A stretch of DNA of 64,000 nucleotides from Solirubrobacter deserti (GCF_003344625.1 NZ_QPKJ02000004.1:124001-188000); one strand, 5' to 3'. Positions 7,281 through 16,719 are shown, counted from the stretch's first letter. Notes: generated by a model from the letters alone, not told the origin. Numbers and translations: made by a program.

Positions 7281-10105
7281 CGGGTTCCGGCTCGCCGTCG
7301 CGCTCGGCCAGCGCGGCGGCGAGCTCGGCGCGTCCCGGGACGCCGAGCTTGCGGTAGGTGCGGCTGAGGTGGGTCTCGACCGTCGCCATGGTGACGAACA
7401 GCTCCTGGGCGATCTCGCGGTTCGTGCGCCCGCGGCCCGCCAGCTCGGCGACCCGCCGCTCGCTGGGCGTGAGCGCGTCGTGACCGCTGAGGGCACGCCG
7501 TCGCGGCCGTGCGCCCGACGCGCGCAACTCCTCCGTGGCCTGCGTCGCGAGCACCTCCGCGCCGCACGCGTGCGCCTCGTCGAGCGCGCGGGCAAGCAGC
7601 TCCCGCGCAGCCCGCCGCTCCCCCACACGCCGCAGCGCCGCGCCCAGCTCGCAGCGCACCCGCGCGCGGTCCAGCCGCCACGGGCCGTCGGCGAGCCGCT
7701 GCTCGGCGCTCGTCAGCCCGGCGATCGTCTCGTCCGGATCGTTCGCGGCCAACGCGAGCGCCCGCTCGGCGCGCGCGATCGAGCGGGCCGTGGCCCACAC
7801 GCGCGCGAGCTCGAGCTCCGCGCGGGCGAGCTCCCGCGCCTCGGCACGCTCCCCGCGCGCCACGAGCGCGACGGCGAGGCTCGAGCGCCAGGGCGGACTC
7901 GGCCGTCGCAGCCCCCAGCGGGCGTGCCGGCGGCCGAGCTCGCGGAAGTCGGCGACCGCTTTGTCCACCCGGCGGGCCAGCAGGTGTGCGCTGGCGCGCG
8001 CGTGCAGCAGCGGGTTGAACACCATCTGCTCCGGCAACTCGCCGTCGAGACCGGCGTCGGCGAGCAGGGCTTCGGCCCGCTCGAACGCGCCGGCCTCGGC
8101 GTGCGCGATGACGGCGAACCCGACGATGCCGGCGATCACGGGCCGCGCGTCCTCCGTGCCCAGCCCGACGTCCTCGCGGATCTGCCCGGCTTGGTCGAAG
8201 TCCGAGATCGCGCCGCGCAGGTCGCCGACGTCGAGGGCCCGCCATCCCGCGCGCGGTGATCGCGTACGCATGCCGCATGGGCGACCCCTCGGCCTGTGCG
8301 GTCGCGACGAGCTCGCGCGCGAACGCCCCGGCCGCTTCCGGCGCGTCGGCGTGCAGCAGCATCGCCGCGTCGCCGATGCCGGAGGCAGGGAACGCCCACG
8401 GCCGCTCGGCGAGCAGCGCGATCGCCTGCTGGGTCGTCCGGACCAGGTCGGCGGCCGTGGGACCGGGCCGTTCGCTGGCCGACGTGGCGAGCACGGCGCG
8501 CTCGCCGAGCGTCGCGCCGCTCAACGGCGCCGCGACCGCGTGGATGCGGCCGCGCAGCTCGCCCTCCGTCGCCAGGTCGTAGCGGGCCACCATCGCGAGC
8601 AGCGCCTCCAGCTTGAGCCACGATTCGCGCAGCTCCGGGTCGTCGCGGATCTCGTCGATCACCGTCAGCGCGGTGCGCACGGCTTCGGTGGTGCGGCCGC
8701 CGTTGAAGTCCGCGACCGTGAGCTGCAGCGCGACCTCGGCGCGCGTCGCGGGCTCGCGGGTGGCGTCCAGCGCGGCCCGCAGATGCTCGGCGGCGCGCTC
8801 GTCGAACGCGGCCAGCTCCGCGTCCCCGAGCTCGCGCAGCAGCGCGGGCCGGACCTCCGGATCGGGCGGTTCCTCGAGCGCGCGGCGCAGCAGCGTCGCG
8901 GCGTGTGTGGGCACGCCCTGCGCGCGAGCGTCGCGCGCGGCGGCGCGCAGGTGGGCGACCGCCCGCGGGTCGCTGCGGCCGCCTCCGGCCGCCAGCAGAT
9001 GCGCGGCGATCCGGCCGCTCGGCGCGTGGCGGGCCGCGAGCAGCTCGGCCGCGCGGGCGTGCCGGGCGACGCGCTCGGGCTCGGGGATGGCCGCCTCCAC
9101 GACCGTTCGCAGCAGTGGATGGCGGAAGCGCAGCTGGCCGGCGTCGTCGAGCACGTCCGCGGCCACGAGCGCGGCGGCGGCCCGGGCCGCGCGCGGCTCG
9201 TCGAGGCCCGCGAACGCCGCGGCGAGCGGGAGGTCGGCGGCCGTTCCGAGCAGCGCGACCGCGTCCGCGAGCGCGCGGGCGGCGTCGTCCAGGCGGGCGA
9301 GCCGACGCCGGACGGACGCGCCCACGCGTCCCGGGACGAGCTGCGCCAGCGCGGGCACGTGCTCGGCGGTCGCGGCGAGCCCATCGGCGCGCAGCTCGGC
9401 GATCAGCTCCGCCAGCAGGAACGGGTTACCGCCGGTCTGCGCCAGGCAGGCCTCCGTGAACGCCGGGTCGGGGGCGCGACCGAGCGTGCGAGCCAGCACC
9501 ACGGCCACCTCCGTCGCGTCCAGCGGCGCGGGCGTGAGGTGGAGCGCCGGCTCCAGGGTGAGCAGCTCGTCGAGCGCGGCACGGTCGCTGTCGCTGCCCG
9601 TGCGGACGGTGGCGAGCAGGGAGATCGGCGCTCCCGTTACGCGCCGCGCGACGTAGGCGAGCCAGCGCAACGACGGCTCGTCGACCCACTGCAGATCGTC
9701 GACCGCGACGAGGACCGGCGCGGTCGCGCTGACGTTCACGAGCAGCCAGTAGAGGCCGTGGAGCGTGGCGTGGAGGTCCGGCTCCCCGGCCTGCTCGAGC
9801 CCGAGCACGGGCGCCGCGCGGCGGGCCGCGCCGGTCAGCAGCTCCGGCTCGCCGGCGACGGGCTCGAACAGCCGGCGGGCGACGCCGAAGGCGAACTCGC
9901 GCTCGAGCTCGCTCGCGTCGGCGACGAGGGTCGCGATCCCGGCGGCACGGGCACCGTCGAGCGCGTGCGCGAGCAGCGTCGACTTGCCGATGCCGGGCGG
10001 CCCGGTCACGAGCAGCAGCGAGCCGTCACCCGCGGCCGTCGCGTCGAGGAGGGCGTCGATCCGGCCGAGGTCGTCCGAGCGCCCGACGAGCACGGGCTCG
10101 ATCAT
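7273..10105 (-). pseudogene. LuxR family ATPase regulator (MalT-like), frameshifted
   Basis: The coding region spans two frames. The 5' part carries an AAA/STAND ATPase with Walker A GPPGIGKSTL at about residue 30 and a Walker B-like VLVAVDDLQWVDE. The 3' part continues the TPR-like helical region and ends in a LuxR helix-turn-helix (LTPSERRVAELAGRGRTNREIAQ). The frames join near 8245, where one extra base beside a CCC run breaks ARG-WRALDVGDL. Removing one base restores 943 codons, a normal length for a large LuxR ATPase. It is either a recent mutation or a sequencing error in GC-rich DNA. The start is ATG 10105. Confidence 0.85.
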
Positions 10106-10184
10106 GCCAGCGATCGTGGGCGGCGCGCAACGAGCCGGGCGCTCGTCCCGGGGCGCCGCACACGGGTCCGTCGTCTTGCCGGGT

Positions 10185-10949
10185 ATGAGCCAAGCTGAAC
10201 ACCGCGTGCCCGACGACTGGTTCGTCGGCTTCCACACCGGCCTCGTCGCCCGCTTCTGGCGCGCGGCCGGCGCGACGATGGCCGACCGCGACGCGGAGCT
10301 CGTCGCCGCGCTGCTCGACCTGCCCGCGGGCGCCTCGATCATCGATGTCCCGTGCGCCGACGGGCGCATCGCGCTGCGGCTGTCCGCCGCCGGGTACGCC
10401 GTGACGGGCATCGAGATCGCGGCCGCGGAGGTCGAGCACGCGCGTGCGGCCGCCACAGCGGCTGGACTCGACGCGACGTTCCTGACGGGCGACCTGCGCG
10501 CGCTGCCCGCCCTCGGGCCCGCGGACGCGCTGGTGAGCTGGGGCAACTCCTTCGGGTACCTCCCGCATGCCGACACGGTGCGGTCGCTCGCGGGCATGCA
10601 CCGGCTGCTGCGACCGGGCGGGCGGCTGCTGCTCGAGAGCATGACCGTCGCCGAGTCGCTGCTCACGGGGGAGATCGCGCCGCACTCGGAGACCGAGTTC
10701 GGCGGCATCGTGATGCGGCGGCGCAACCGCTACAACGCCGCCGAGAGCCGGCTGGAGACCGACTACGAGCTCTCGAACGGGTCGGGGGTCGTCGAGCGCG
10801 CCCGCGCGGCGCATCACGTCTACACCGCGGCCGAGGTCGGGCGGCTGCTCGCGGCCGCCGGCTTCAGCGCGATCCGGCTGCTGGGGGAGGACGGGGAGCG
10901 GCCGTACACGCTGGGGTCGTCGCGGCTGATCGCCGTCGCCACGGCCTGA
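10185..10949 (+). CDS. Class I SAM-dependent methyltransferase
   Basis: A 254-residue methyltransferase. Motif I is IIDVPCADGRIALRL (residues about 49-63), the acidic end of strand 2 is VTGIEIAAAEVEHA, and motif II/III lies around LTGDLRALPALGPADALVSWGNSFGYLP. The Gly-rich motif I reads PCADG rather than the usual GxGxG. The substrate is unknown. The ATG at 10185 is divergent from the LuxR-type regulator with a 79-base spacer, so the two genes may share a control region. Confidence 0.87.
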   Translation: MSQAEHRVPDDWFVGFHTGLVARFWRAAGATMADRDAELVAALLDLPAGASIIDVPCADGRIALRLSAAGYAVTGIEIAAAEVEHARAAATAAGLDATFLTGDLRALPALGPADALVSWGNSFGYLPHADTVRSLAGMHRLLRPGGRLLLESMTVAESLLTGEIAPHSETEFGGIVMRRRNRYNAAESRLETDYELSNGSGVVERARAAHHVYTAAEVGRLLAAAGFSAIRLLGEDGERPYTLGSSRLIAVATA

Positions 10950-10982
10950 CCGCTCGGGGTGCGGGCGCGCAAACATCCGGGT

Positions 10983-11026
10983 GCGTCAGGGACGCGACGG
11001 CGCGGGGTGCGGGGCGATCATCGCCC
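10983..11026 (+). promoter_or_regulatory. Two palindromes before the sigma/GNAT/LuxR operon
   Basis: Within 84 bases of spacer two perfect inverted repeats stand out: GCGTC-AGG-GACGC at 10983-10995 and GGGCGAT-C-ATCGCCC at 11012-11026, the second ending six bases before the sigma-factor ATG. They look like operators for a dimeric regulator, and the two LuxR-type proteins of the same operon are the obvious candidates. GC-rich DNA gives short palindromes by chance, so this is a suggestion only. Confidence 0.4.
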
Positions 11027-11032
11027 ACGACG

Positions 11033-11620
11033 ATGCTTGCCTCCCCAGCTCCAGAAGTCACCGTTCGCCCGCGGCCGCTCCGGCCCGAGGCGATCGTCCG
11101 CCACCTCGACCGCCTGCACCATGTCGCGCGCGCCCTGTGCCGCTCGCCGCACGAGGCCGAGGATCTCGTCCAGGACACCTGCCTCCAGCTGCTGCGCACG
11201 CGCCGCGAGCTCCGGCGCGCCGACGAGCTCCCGTACCTGCTGACCGCGTTGCGGCGCACGCACGTCACGCGCCGCCGGGCGGCTGCGCGACGGCCCCGGA
11301 CCGTCGATCTCGGCGACGCCCCGGAACACGCGCTCGCCGGGCGCTCGCCCGGGCTCCTCGACCAGGTCGGCGAGCGGGAGGTCCTGCGTTGGATCTCCGC
11401 GCTGCCCCGAGAGAGCCGGATCGCGGTCGTGGCGGTCGACGTCGCCGGTCTTTCGCGCGCCGACGCGGCGCGCGTGCTCGGCGTCCGCGAGCGCCGCCTG
11501 TCCGAGCAGCTGTCGCGCGGGCGCGCCGGCCTCGCGGCCCGGCTCGCGCCCGAGCCAAAAGATCAGGGGGGATCATGGACGCCGTCGCCGCGGGCGGGCG
11601 CGAGCATGGCTCGACCATGA
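11033..11620 (+). CDS. Sigma-70 family (ECF-like) RNA polymerase sigma factor
   Basis: A 195-residue protein. Region 2 is visible as AIVRHLDRLHHVARALCRSPHEAEDLVQDTCLQLLRTRREL (residues about 20-60). A degenerate region 4 near residues 118-165 holds ALPRESRIAVVAVDVAGLSRADAARVLGVRERRLSEQLSRGRAGL, the usual helix-turn-helix layout. No anti-sigma gene lies nearby; three genes follow in four-base overlaps instead. The C-terminal 20 residues overlap a plausible upstream start of the GNAT gene and look non-conserved. Confidence 0.8.
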   Translation: MLASPAPEVTVRPRPLRPEAIVRHLDRLHHVARALCRSPHEAEDLVQDTCLQLLRTRRELRRADELPYLLTALRRTHVTRRRAAARRPRTVDLGDAPEHALAGRSPGLLDQVGEREVLRWISALPRESRIAVVAVDVAGLSRADAARVLGVRERRLSEQLSRGRAGLAARLAPEPKDQGGSWTPSPRAGASMARP

Positions 11621-12219
11621 CGACGACACAGACCTCCACCATCCTCGGCGTGCGACCCATGCAGTCGGGCGAAGCGCCCGCGGTCGCCCGCGTGCTCGCC
11701 ACCGCGCTCGCCGACGACCCGTTCATCCGCTGGATCGCCGGCACCGACCACGACCGCGCGACCGTGTGGATGCTCGCCGGGCTCCGGATGGCCGAGCGCC
11801 ACGGGCTCGTGCTGGTCGACGAGTCGCTCGATGGCGCCGCGCTGCTGATGCCGCCCGGCAGCCTGCCGCTGCCCGCGCGTGAGAACCTCGTGCTGGCGCC
11901 CGCGCTCGTGCGCGCGGTCGGCGTCCGGCGCGTCCCGGGCGTCCTGCGCGCGCTCGCGGCCCTCGACCGCGCGCACCCTGAGACGCCGCACTGGACCGGG
12001 CTGGTCCTCGGCGTCCATCCCCGCGCGCAGGGACGCGGCCTCGGCCGGCGGATCATCGCCGCCGCGCTCGCGGCCGTCGGCGACGACGCGGCCTACCTCG
12101 AGGTCTGCGAAGGCGGTCCGGCCGAGTTGTACGCCCGGTTCGGCTTCGAGGCGCACGCGCGCGTCTCGCCCGGCCACGGCGCGCCGGTGATGGCGACAAT
12201 GTGGCGCGAGGGCTCGTGA
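11617..12219 (+). CDS. GNAT family N-acetyltransferase
   Basis: A 200-residue acetyl-CoA-dependent acetyltransferase. The N-terminal strand reads LGVRPMQSGEAPAVARVLATALADDPF, and the acetyl-CoA loop is in LVLGVHPRAQGRGLGRRIIAAAL (QGRGLG at about residues 136-141). The C-terminal strand ends YARFGFEAHARV, a common GNAT ending. The substrate is unknown. The ATG at 11617 overlaps the sigma stop (ATGA). An in-frame ATG at 11575 is preceded by a strong AGGGGGGAT and would add 14 residues. In this operon it may modify a protein or a small signal molecule. Confidence 0.82.
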   Translation: MTTTQTSTILGVRPMQSGEAPAVARVLATALADDPFIRWIAGTDHDRATVWMLAGLRMAERHGLVLVDESLDGAALLMPPGSLPLPARENLVLAPALVRAVGVRRVPGVLRALAALDRAHPETPHWTGLVLGVHPRAQGRGLGRRIIAAALAAVGDDAAYLEVCEGGPAELYARFGFEAHARVSPGHGAPVMATMWREGS

Positions 12220-12794
12220 CGAGCGCCGGCGTGGTCCTCGCCGACCACACGGGCACGGTGCGGTGGCCGGCCGCGGGGCCCGCCGTCGATGCCGGCGGCG
12301 CCGTGCGCGCCGTGCGCGGGGGGCGCGCGGACGCCGCGTTCGTGCACGCCGAGCTGCCGCCGGAGGGCGGCGTGGCGGCGGCCCGGCGGCTCGCGGCGCA
12401 GGGCGCCGCGGTCGTGCTGGTCGGCGCGGCCGCGGACCCGTCCGTGCTGGCGGCGGCGCTGCGCGCCGGGGCGCGGGCGGTGACCCACGAGGTGCGGGGC
12501 GAGGTGCTGGAGCTCGCGCTGGCGGCCGCGCGCGAGGGCGAGCTGCTGGTCACGCCGGCGTCGACCCTGCGCGCGCTGTTGTCGGGCGACGCCGAGCCGT
12601 TCCCGACGCTCACGCCGCGTGAGCGCGACGTGCTCGCGCAGCTGGCGGCGGGCGCCGATCCGCCGCGCATCGCCGGCCGCCTCGGGCTCGCGTCCAAGAC
12701 GGTCCGGCGCCACGTCCGCGTGCTGCTCGCCAAGCTCGATGTGCCCGACGCCGACAGCGCGGGACGCCTGGCCCGCGCGGCCGGACTCGGATGA
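12216..12794 (+). CDS. LuxR-type regulator with degenerate receiver (first copy)
   Basis: A 192-residue protein that starts in a GTGA overlap with the GNAT stop. The N-terminal 120 residues have the alternating strand/helix pattern of a response-regulator receiver (DAAFVHAELPPEGGVAAARRLAAQGAAVVLVGAAAD) but lack the acidic pocket and the clear phospho-acceptor Asp. The C-terminal LuxR helix-turn-helix is complete: LTPRERDVLAQLAAGADPPRIAGRLGLASKTVRRHVRVLLAKL. It is probably phosphorylation-independent. It is paralogous to the next gene, with which it may form a heterodimer. Confidence 0.78.
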   Translation: MTSAGVVLADHTGTVRWPAAGPAVDAGGAVRAVRGGRADAAFVHAELPPEGGVAAARRLAAQGAAVVLVGAAADPSVLAAALRAGARAVTHEVRGEVLELALAAAREGELLVTPASTLRALLSGDAEPFPTLTPRERDVLAQLAAGADPPRIAGRLGLASKTVRRHVRVLLAKLDVPDADSAGRLARAAGLG

Positions 12795-13342
12795 TGCACC
12801 GGGTCCTGGTCCTTGACCCGTACCCGCTCGTCCGCGAAGCGCTCGAACGGATCGTCGCCGAGCACCCGGCGCTGCGCGTCGCCGCCGTGGAGGCCGAGGC
12901 CGACGTAACCGTCGTCGGCCTGGCTGACGCCGCCGCGGTGCCGGCGCGGCTCCCGGTGCTCGCGCTGGTCGACGATCCGGGCGAAGCCGCCGCCGAGCGG
13001 ATGCTGCGCGCCGGGGCGGCGGGCGTCCTGCACCGGGGCGCCGACGCGGCCACGGTCACACGTGCACTGCTCGCCGTCGCGTTGGGCGCGGGCGTCGCGG
13101 GGCCCGGCGTCGCGCAGCGGCTGGTGCGTCCGCGCGACCCCGCGTTCGCGACGCTCACCCCGCGCGAGCGCGATGTGCTCGAGCACCTGGCGTCGGGCGC
13201 GACCAACGGCCAGATCGCGCTCGCGCTCGGCCTGTCGACGAAGACGGTCCGCAACCACATGTCGAGCGTCTGCACGAAGCTGCGGGTGCTCGACCGCGCG
13301 CAGGCGGCGATCGCCGCCCGCGACGCCGGCCTCGGCGCCTAG
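12791..13342 (+). CDS. LuxR-type regulator with degenerate receiver (second copy)
   Basis: A 183-residue protein that starts in an ATGA overlap with the first copy. Its receiver-like half begins VLVLDPYPLVREALERIVAEHP, so one acidic residue remains. The phospho-acceptor strand reads VTVVGLADAA without the usual Asp at its end, followed by LVDDPGEAAAERMLRAGAAGVLHRG. The C-terminal LuxR helix-turn-helix is LTPRERDVLEHLASGATNGQIALALGLSTKTVRNHMSSVCTKL. No histidine kinase is adjacent. It is the last gene of the sigma/GNAT/LuxR chain. Confidence 0.8.
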   Translation: MMHRVLVLDPYPLVREALERIVAEHPALRVAAVEAEADVTVVGLADAAAVPARLPVLALVDDPGEAAAERMLRAGAAGVLHRGADAATVTRALLAVALGAGVAGPGVAQRLVRPRDPAFATLTPRERDVLEHLASGATNGQIALALGLSTKTVRNHMSSVCTKLRVLDRAQAAIAARDAGLGA

Positions 13343-13476
13343 CCGCGCGGGGTGGCGAGAGGCCGCGCGCATGGCGGCGCCGGCCACGCACGGCGGCGCG
13401 CGGCTCGCGGCTCGCGGCTCGCGGGGCGGGCGGTCTCGGCCCCGCGCGACTCGCGGCCGCGCCCTGCCCGCGGCGG
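13343..13476. terminator. Structured GC-rich convergent spacer, possible bidirectional terminator
   Basis: The 134 bases between two convergent genes hold inverted repeats CGCGCGGGG (13344-13352) with CCCCGCGCG (13440-13448), extended inward by CGAGA/TCTCG. An inner pair CCGCGCGC (13363-13370) / GCGCGCGG (13396-13403) and about three tandem GGCTCGC heptamers near 13402-13425 are also present. It could terminate from both sides, but there are no T-runs and the extreme GC content makes chance pairing likely. Confidence 0.3.
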
Positions 13477-14841
13477 TCACGCCTCGGCCAGGGCCGCCTC
13501 CGCGTGGCGGTCGCTCGTCCACAGGCCGACCGGGATGCCGTCGGGCCGGGTCATGATCGCCCCGCGGCCCGTGAGGCCGAGGGCGCGCGCCGCATCGGCG
13601 GGCAACGCCCGGACGCGCACGGGCGCGCCCGGGGCGTGCGGCGCGAGCGCAGCCCAGGCGCTGCGGTCCGGGCCGGTGAACAGCGTGCGGCCCAGGCCCA
13701 CCAGGTCGACGGTCGACTCGCCCGGCGCGACCCAGGCGTGCGCGATCCGGCCGCCGACGTCGAGGCGCCACTGCTGCTCGGCCAGCTGCTCGGAGCCGTT
13801 GCGGCGGGCCGAGCGCGCGATGTTGTGGGCCGCGATCGGGCGGCGCTCGCGTTCGTAGGCGTCGAGCAGCTCGGGCGAAGCCCAGCCGCGCAGCACCCAG
13901 GCCAGGCGCCACGCCACCGCCTCGCCGCCGATGAGCGCCATGCTCATGCCGGTCGCGCCGCGCGGCGTGACGCGGTGCGCCGCGTCGCCGGCCAGGAACA
14001 CCCGACCGGCGCCAAAGGCACGCGCGAGCGCAGTGGCGTACCGCAGCTCGATCACGCGGTCGACATCCACGGGCAGGTCCGGCGCGCCGGCCGCGGCGCG
14101 CACCAGCCCCGCGAGCGCCGGCGCGGTCGCTTCCACGCCGGGCCCACGCTCGGTGGCGTAGATCCAGCGATCGCCACCGACCGGGATCAGCGTTCCGGCC
14201 GCGGTCGCGTAGAGCCCGAACCGGCGGTCCCGGGGAATCAGCTCCCACAGCGGCGCGCGCAGCTGGGCGCCGACGGAGTCGCTCAGGGCGCCGGACGTCT
14301 CGATCTCGACGCCCGCGGCCGCGCGGACGGCGCTGCGCAGCCCGTCGGCGCCGATCACGTACGCTGCGCGCACCGTCCGCTCACCCAACCGCACGGTGAC
14401 GCCGTTCGGATCCTGCTCCAACCCGGTGAACGTCGTCCCGAGCGCCACCTGCGCCGCCGGCAGCGTCCGCAGATGCTCCTCCAGCAGCGGCTCCAGCCGG
14501 TCCTGGCTGAGGCAGGTCGGACGGGCCGGGCTCACCACCCGGGCCTGCGCGGGGGTGAGCATCCCGAGCTCGAACGCGGCGCCGTCCTCGATCCGCCGCA
14601 GCGAGGGCGCGCGCCAGCCGCGCATCTCGACGTCGAGCGCCTGCTCCTCCGCGCGCTCGTGGATCCCCCAGCGCCGCAGGCGCTCCATGGCGCCGGCGCT
14701 GACGACGGTCGCGCGCGCCGCCCCCGAGCGCGAGCGCAGCGAGTCGACGACGAGGCACGGGATCTCCAGGCGCGCCAGGGTGATCGCCGCGGCCAGGCCC
14801 GCGGGCCCGGCGCCGACGATCACCACGGACGTGGTCTCCAT
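13477..14841 (-). CDS. FAD-dependent monooxygenase (aromatic hydroxylase type)
   Basis: A 454-residue flavoprotein hydroxylase of the PheA/TfdB/UbiH class. The N-terminal FAD motif is VVIVGAGPAGLAAAITLARL (residues 6-25), and the second FAD motif is GRVFLAGDAAHRVTPRGATGMSMAL (GDAAH). The middle DG-type motif is ViGADGLRSAVR. It probably hydroxylates an aromatic compound using NAD(P)H and oxygen. Its ATG overlaps the last base of the upstream peptidase stop (TGATG), an odd pairing of an oxygenase with an exported peptidase. Confidence 0.88.
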   Translation of the reverse strand: METTSVVIVGAGPAGLAAAITLARLEIPCLVVDSLRSRSGAARATVVSAGAMERLRRWGIHERAEEQALDVEMRGWRAPSLRRIEDGAAFELGMLTPAQARVVSPARPTCLSQDRLEPLLEEHLRTLPAAQVALGTTFTGLEQDPNGVTVRLGERTVRAAYVIGADGLRSAVRAAAGVEIETSGALSDSVGAQLRAPLWELIPRDRRFGLYATAAGTLIPVGGDRWIYATERGPGVEATAPALAGLVRAAAGAPDLPVDVDRVIELRYATALARAFGAGRVFLAGDAAHRVTPRGATGMSMALIGGEAVAWRLAWVLRGWASPELLDAYERERRPIAAHNIARSARRNGSEQLAEQQWRLDVGGRIAHAWVAPGESTVDLVGLGRTLFTGPDRSAWAALAPHAPGAPVRVRALPADAARALGLTGRGAIMTRPDGIPVGLWTSDRHAEAALAEA

Positions 14842-16649
14842 CAGCGTGCGCAGACGCGGTACTCGCGGCTCTGCACCAGCTCGCGGCCGCCCACCCGAGC
14901 GCGGACGCGCAGCACGACCGGGTCGCGGCCCGCGGCCCGCGCGTCGACCAGCAGCAGCCGGCCCGCCACGACCCTGACCTTCCCGGCGCTCACCGTCGCC
15001 TCGACGACGTGCCCGCGCACCGGCTCGACGAACCACCGCGCGCCGTCACACGCGTCCGGGCGGCGCAGCAGGACGCCCCCGCCGAGCTCGACCGCGGCGT
15101 AGCCCTCGGCAATGAACGCCGGAGTGTCCGCGGTGGCGGTGATCCGCGCCTCACCGGCGTCGGTCGCGCCGGCCGGGACGACGAACCGATAGCGGCCACC
15201 GCCGAGCTCGGTCGCGACGCCCTCGTGGCGCGCCCAGTGGTCGTTCTGGTCGACGAGCACACGGACGGGCGCTCCCAGCACCGGCGCCCCCGTCGGCGAG
15301 CGCAGCTCGACCTCGACTGCGAGCTCGGCACCGGCCTCGGCACGCTCCGGCGCCCGCACCGTCACGCTCGGGACGTCGCGCACGGCGAGCTCCTCCGGCG
15401 CCACCGACTGGAGCCCGAGCAGGGCGTCCCACAGATACGCGCTCGCCCGGCTCAGAGAGGCCGCGTCGACCCGCTCCGGCACGTCCTGGGGCGTGTGGTA
15501 GAAGGGCGTCGAGGTGAACGTCGAGAAGCCCTGGACGCCGGCGCTGTAGAACGGCTGGATGTCGGTCGGCAGGATGCCGCCGCTGATCTGGCGGACCACC
15601 GTCGCGGGCAGGTCCGTCGCCACGTAGCCGTTCGCGGCCGCCGCCTGCTGGACGACCTGCGTCAGCTTCGGGGCGCTCGTGCCGAAGCGCAGGGCCGGAG
15701 CGCCCGTTTCGGCCGCGGTCATCTCAAGGTTGATGTTCGCCACCACGTCGCCCAGCCGGTCCGCGTGCCGCGCCACCCAGTCATAGGACCCGGTGAGGCC
15801 GACCTCTTCGGCGTCCCAGCCGGCGAGCACGACCGTGTACGCCAGCGGCACGCCGCGCACCGCGTCCGCGATCGAGAGCAGCGAGCCGACCCCGGTGCAG
15901 TTGTCGATCGCGCCCGCGTGCCAGGAGTCGTAGTGCGCACCGACGACGATCACCTTGCCGGGATGCGTCGTGCCTCGCCGGACGCCGATCACGTTCGCGG
16001 CCACCGCGTCCTCCCGGCTGGCCTCGACCTCGAGCGCGACCTCCGCGCCCGGGTTCGCCGCGAGCGTCGCGCGTAGCGCCGCGCCGTCCTGCGCGCCGAC
16101 CGACACGGCCGGTACCGGCGCCGGCGGCAGCTGCGCGAACCGCACCGTTCCTTCCTGAATGAGGTTGTCGGGCGAGCCGGAGACGTACAGCATCGCCGCT
16201 CCGCCGCGCGCGATCACCTGCGCGAGCTGCGACGTCCGGTGGAACGCCTCGTCACGGTCGACGAGCACGATCTTGCCGGTCACGTCCTTGCCCGCGTAGT
16301 CCGCCGACCGCCCGACGCCGACGTCCACGATCCCCGCGCGCACGCGCCCCGTCCCGCCGTACGCGAAGCTCTCGGCCGGCACGGACGCGCCCGCCACGGT
16401 CAGCTGCGTGCGCTCTTCCTGGAACAGCGGCACGTGGAAGCGCTCGCGCGCGGTGGTGAAGCCGGCGGCGTGGAAGCCGCGCTCGAGCCGGCGCGCCTGC
16501 TCGTGGCCGGCGGCGCTCCCGGGCGGCTTGGCTCCGAGCTGCGCGCAGGCGCGCATCTCCTCGTAGGCGACGTCGGCTTGCGCGGGCGCGGCGGACAGCG
16601 CGAGCGCGGCCGCGAGCGCCGCGCAGCGCCCGATCGTGGTGAGGTTCAT
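14841..16649 (-). CDS. Exported M28 family zinc aminopeptidase with PA domain
   Basis: A 602-residue protein. The signal peptide reads MNLTTIGRCAALAAALALSA; an upstream in-frame ATG at 16691 would bury it, so 16649 was chosen. A protease-associated domain covers about residues 105-200. The M28 catalytic core has zinc ligands in VGAHYDSW (His), GAIDNCTG (Asp), WDAEEVGLTGS (Glu), INLEM (Glu where Asp is common) and FYHTPQDVPE (His). The last 160 residues form beta-rich domains of unknown role. It should trim peptides outside the cell. It is translationally coupled to the monooxygenase. Confidence 0.88.
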   Translation of the reverse strand: MNLTTIGRCAALAAALALSAAPAQADVAYEEMRACAQLGAKPPGSAAGHEQARRLERGFHAAGFTTARERFHVPLFQEERTQLTVAGASVPAESFAYGGTGRVRAGIVDVGVGRSADYAGKDVTGKIVLVDRDEAFHRTSQLAQVIARGGAAMLYVSGSPDNLIQEGTVRFAQLPPAPVPAVSVGAQDGAALRATLAANPGAEVALEVEASREDAVAANVIGVRRGTTHPGKVIVVGAHYDSWHAGAIDNCTGVGSLLSIADAVRGVPLAYTVVLAGWDAEEVGLTGSYDWVARHADRLGDVVANINLEMTAAETGAPALRFGTSAPKLTQVVQQAAAANGYVATDLPATVVRQISGGILPTDIQPFYSAGVQGFSTFTSTPFYHTPQDVPERVDAASLSRASAYLWDALLGLQSVAPEELAVRDVPSVTVRAPERAEAGAELAVEVELRSPTGAPVLGAPVRVLVDQNDHWARHEGVATELGGGRYRFVVPAGATDAGEARITATADTPAFIAEGYAAVELGGGVLLRRPDACDGARWFVEPVRGHVVEATVSAGKVRVVAGRLLLVDARAAGRDPVVLRVRARVGGRELVQSREYRVCAR

Positions 16650-16719
16650 GTCCTGCAGGACGTCGAGATGCGCTCCGCCCTTCCAGGACATGCGCCCGGG
16701 GCGCGGCCCTTAAACACGA

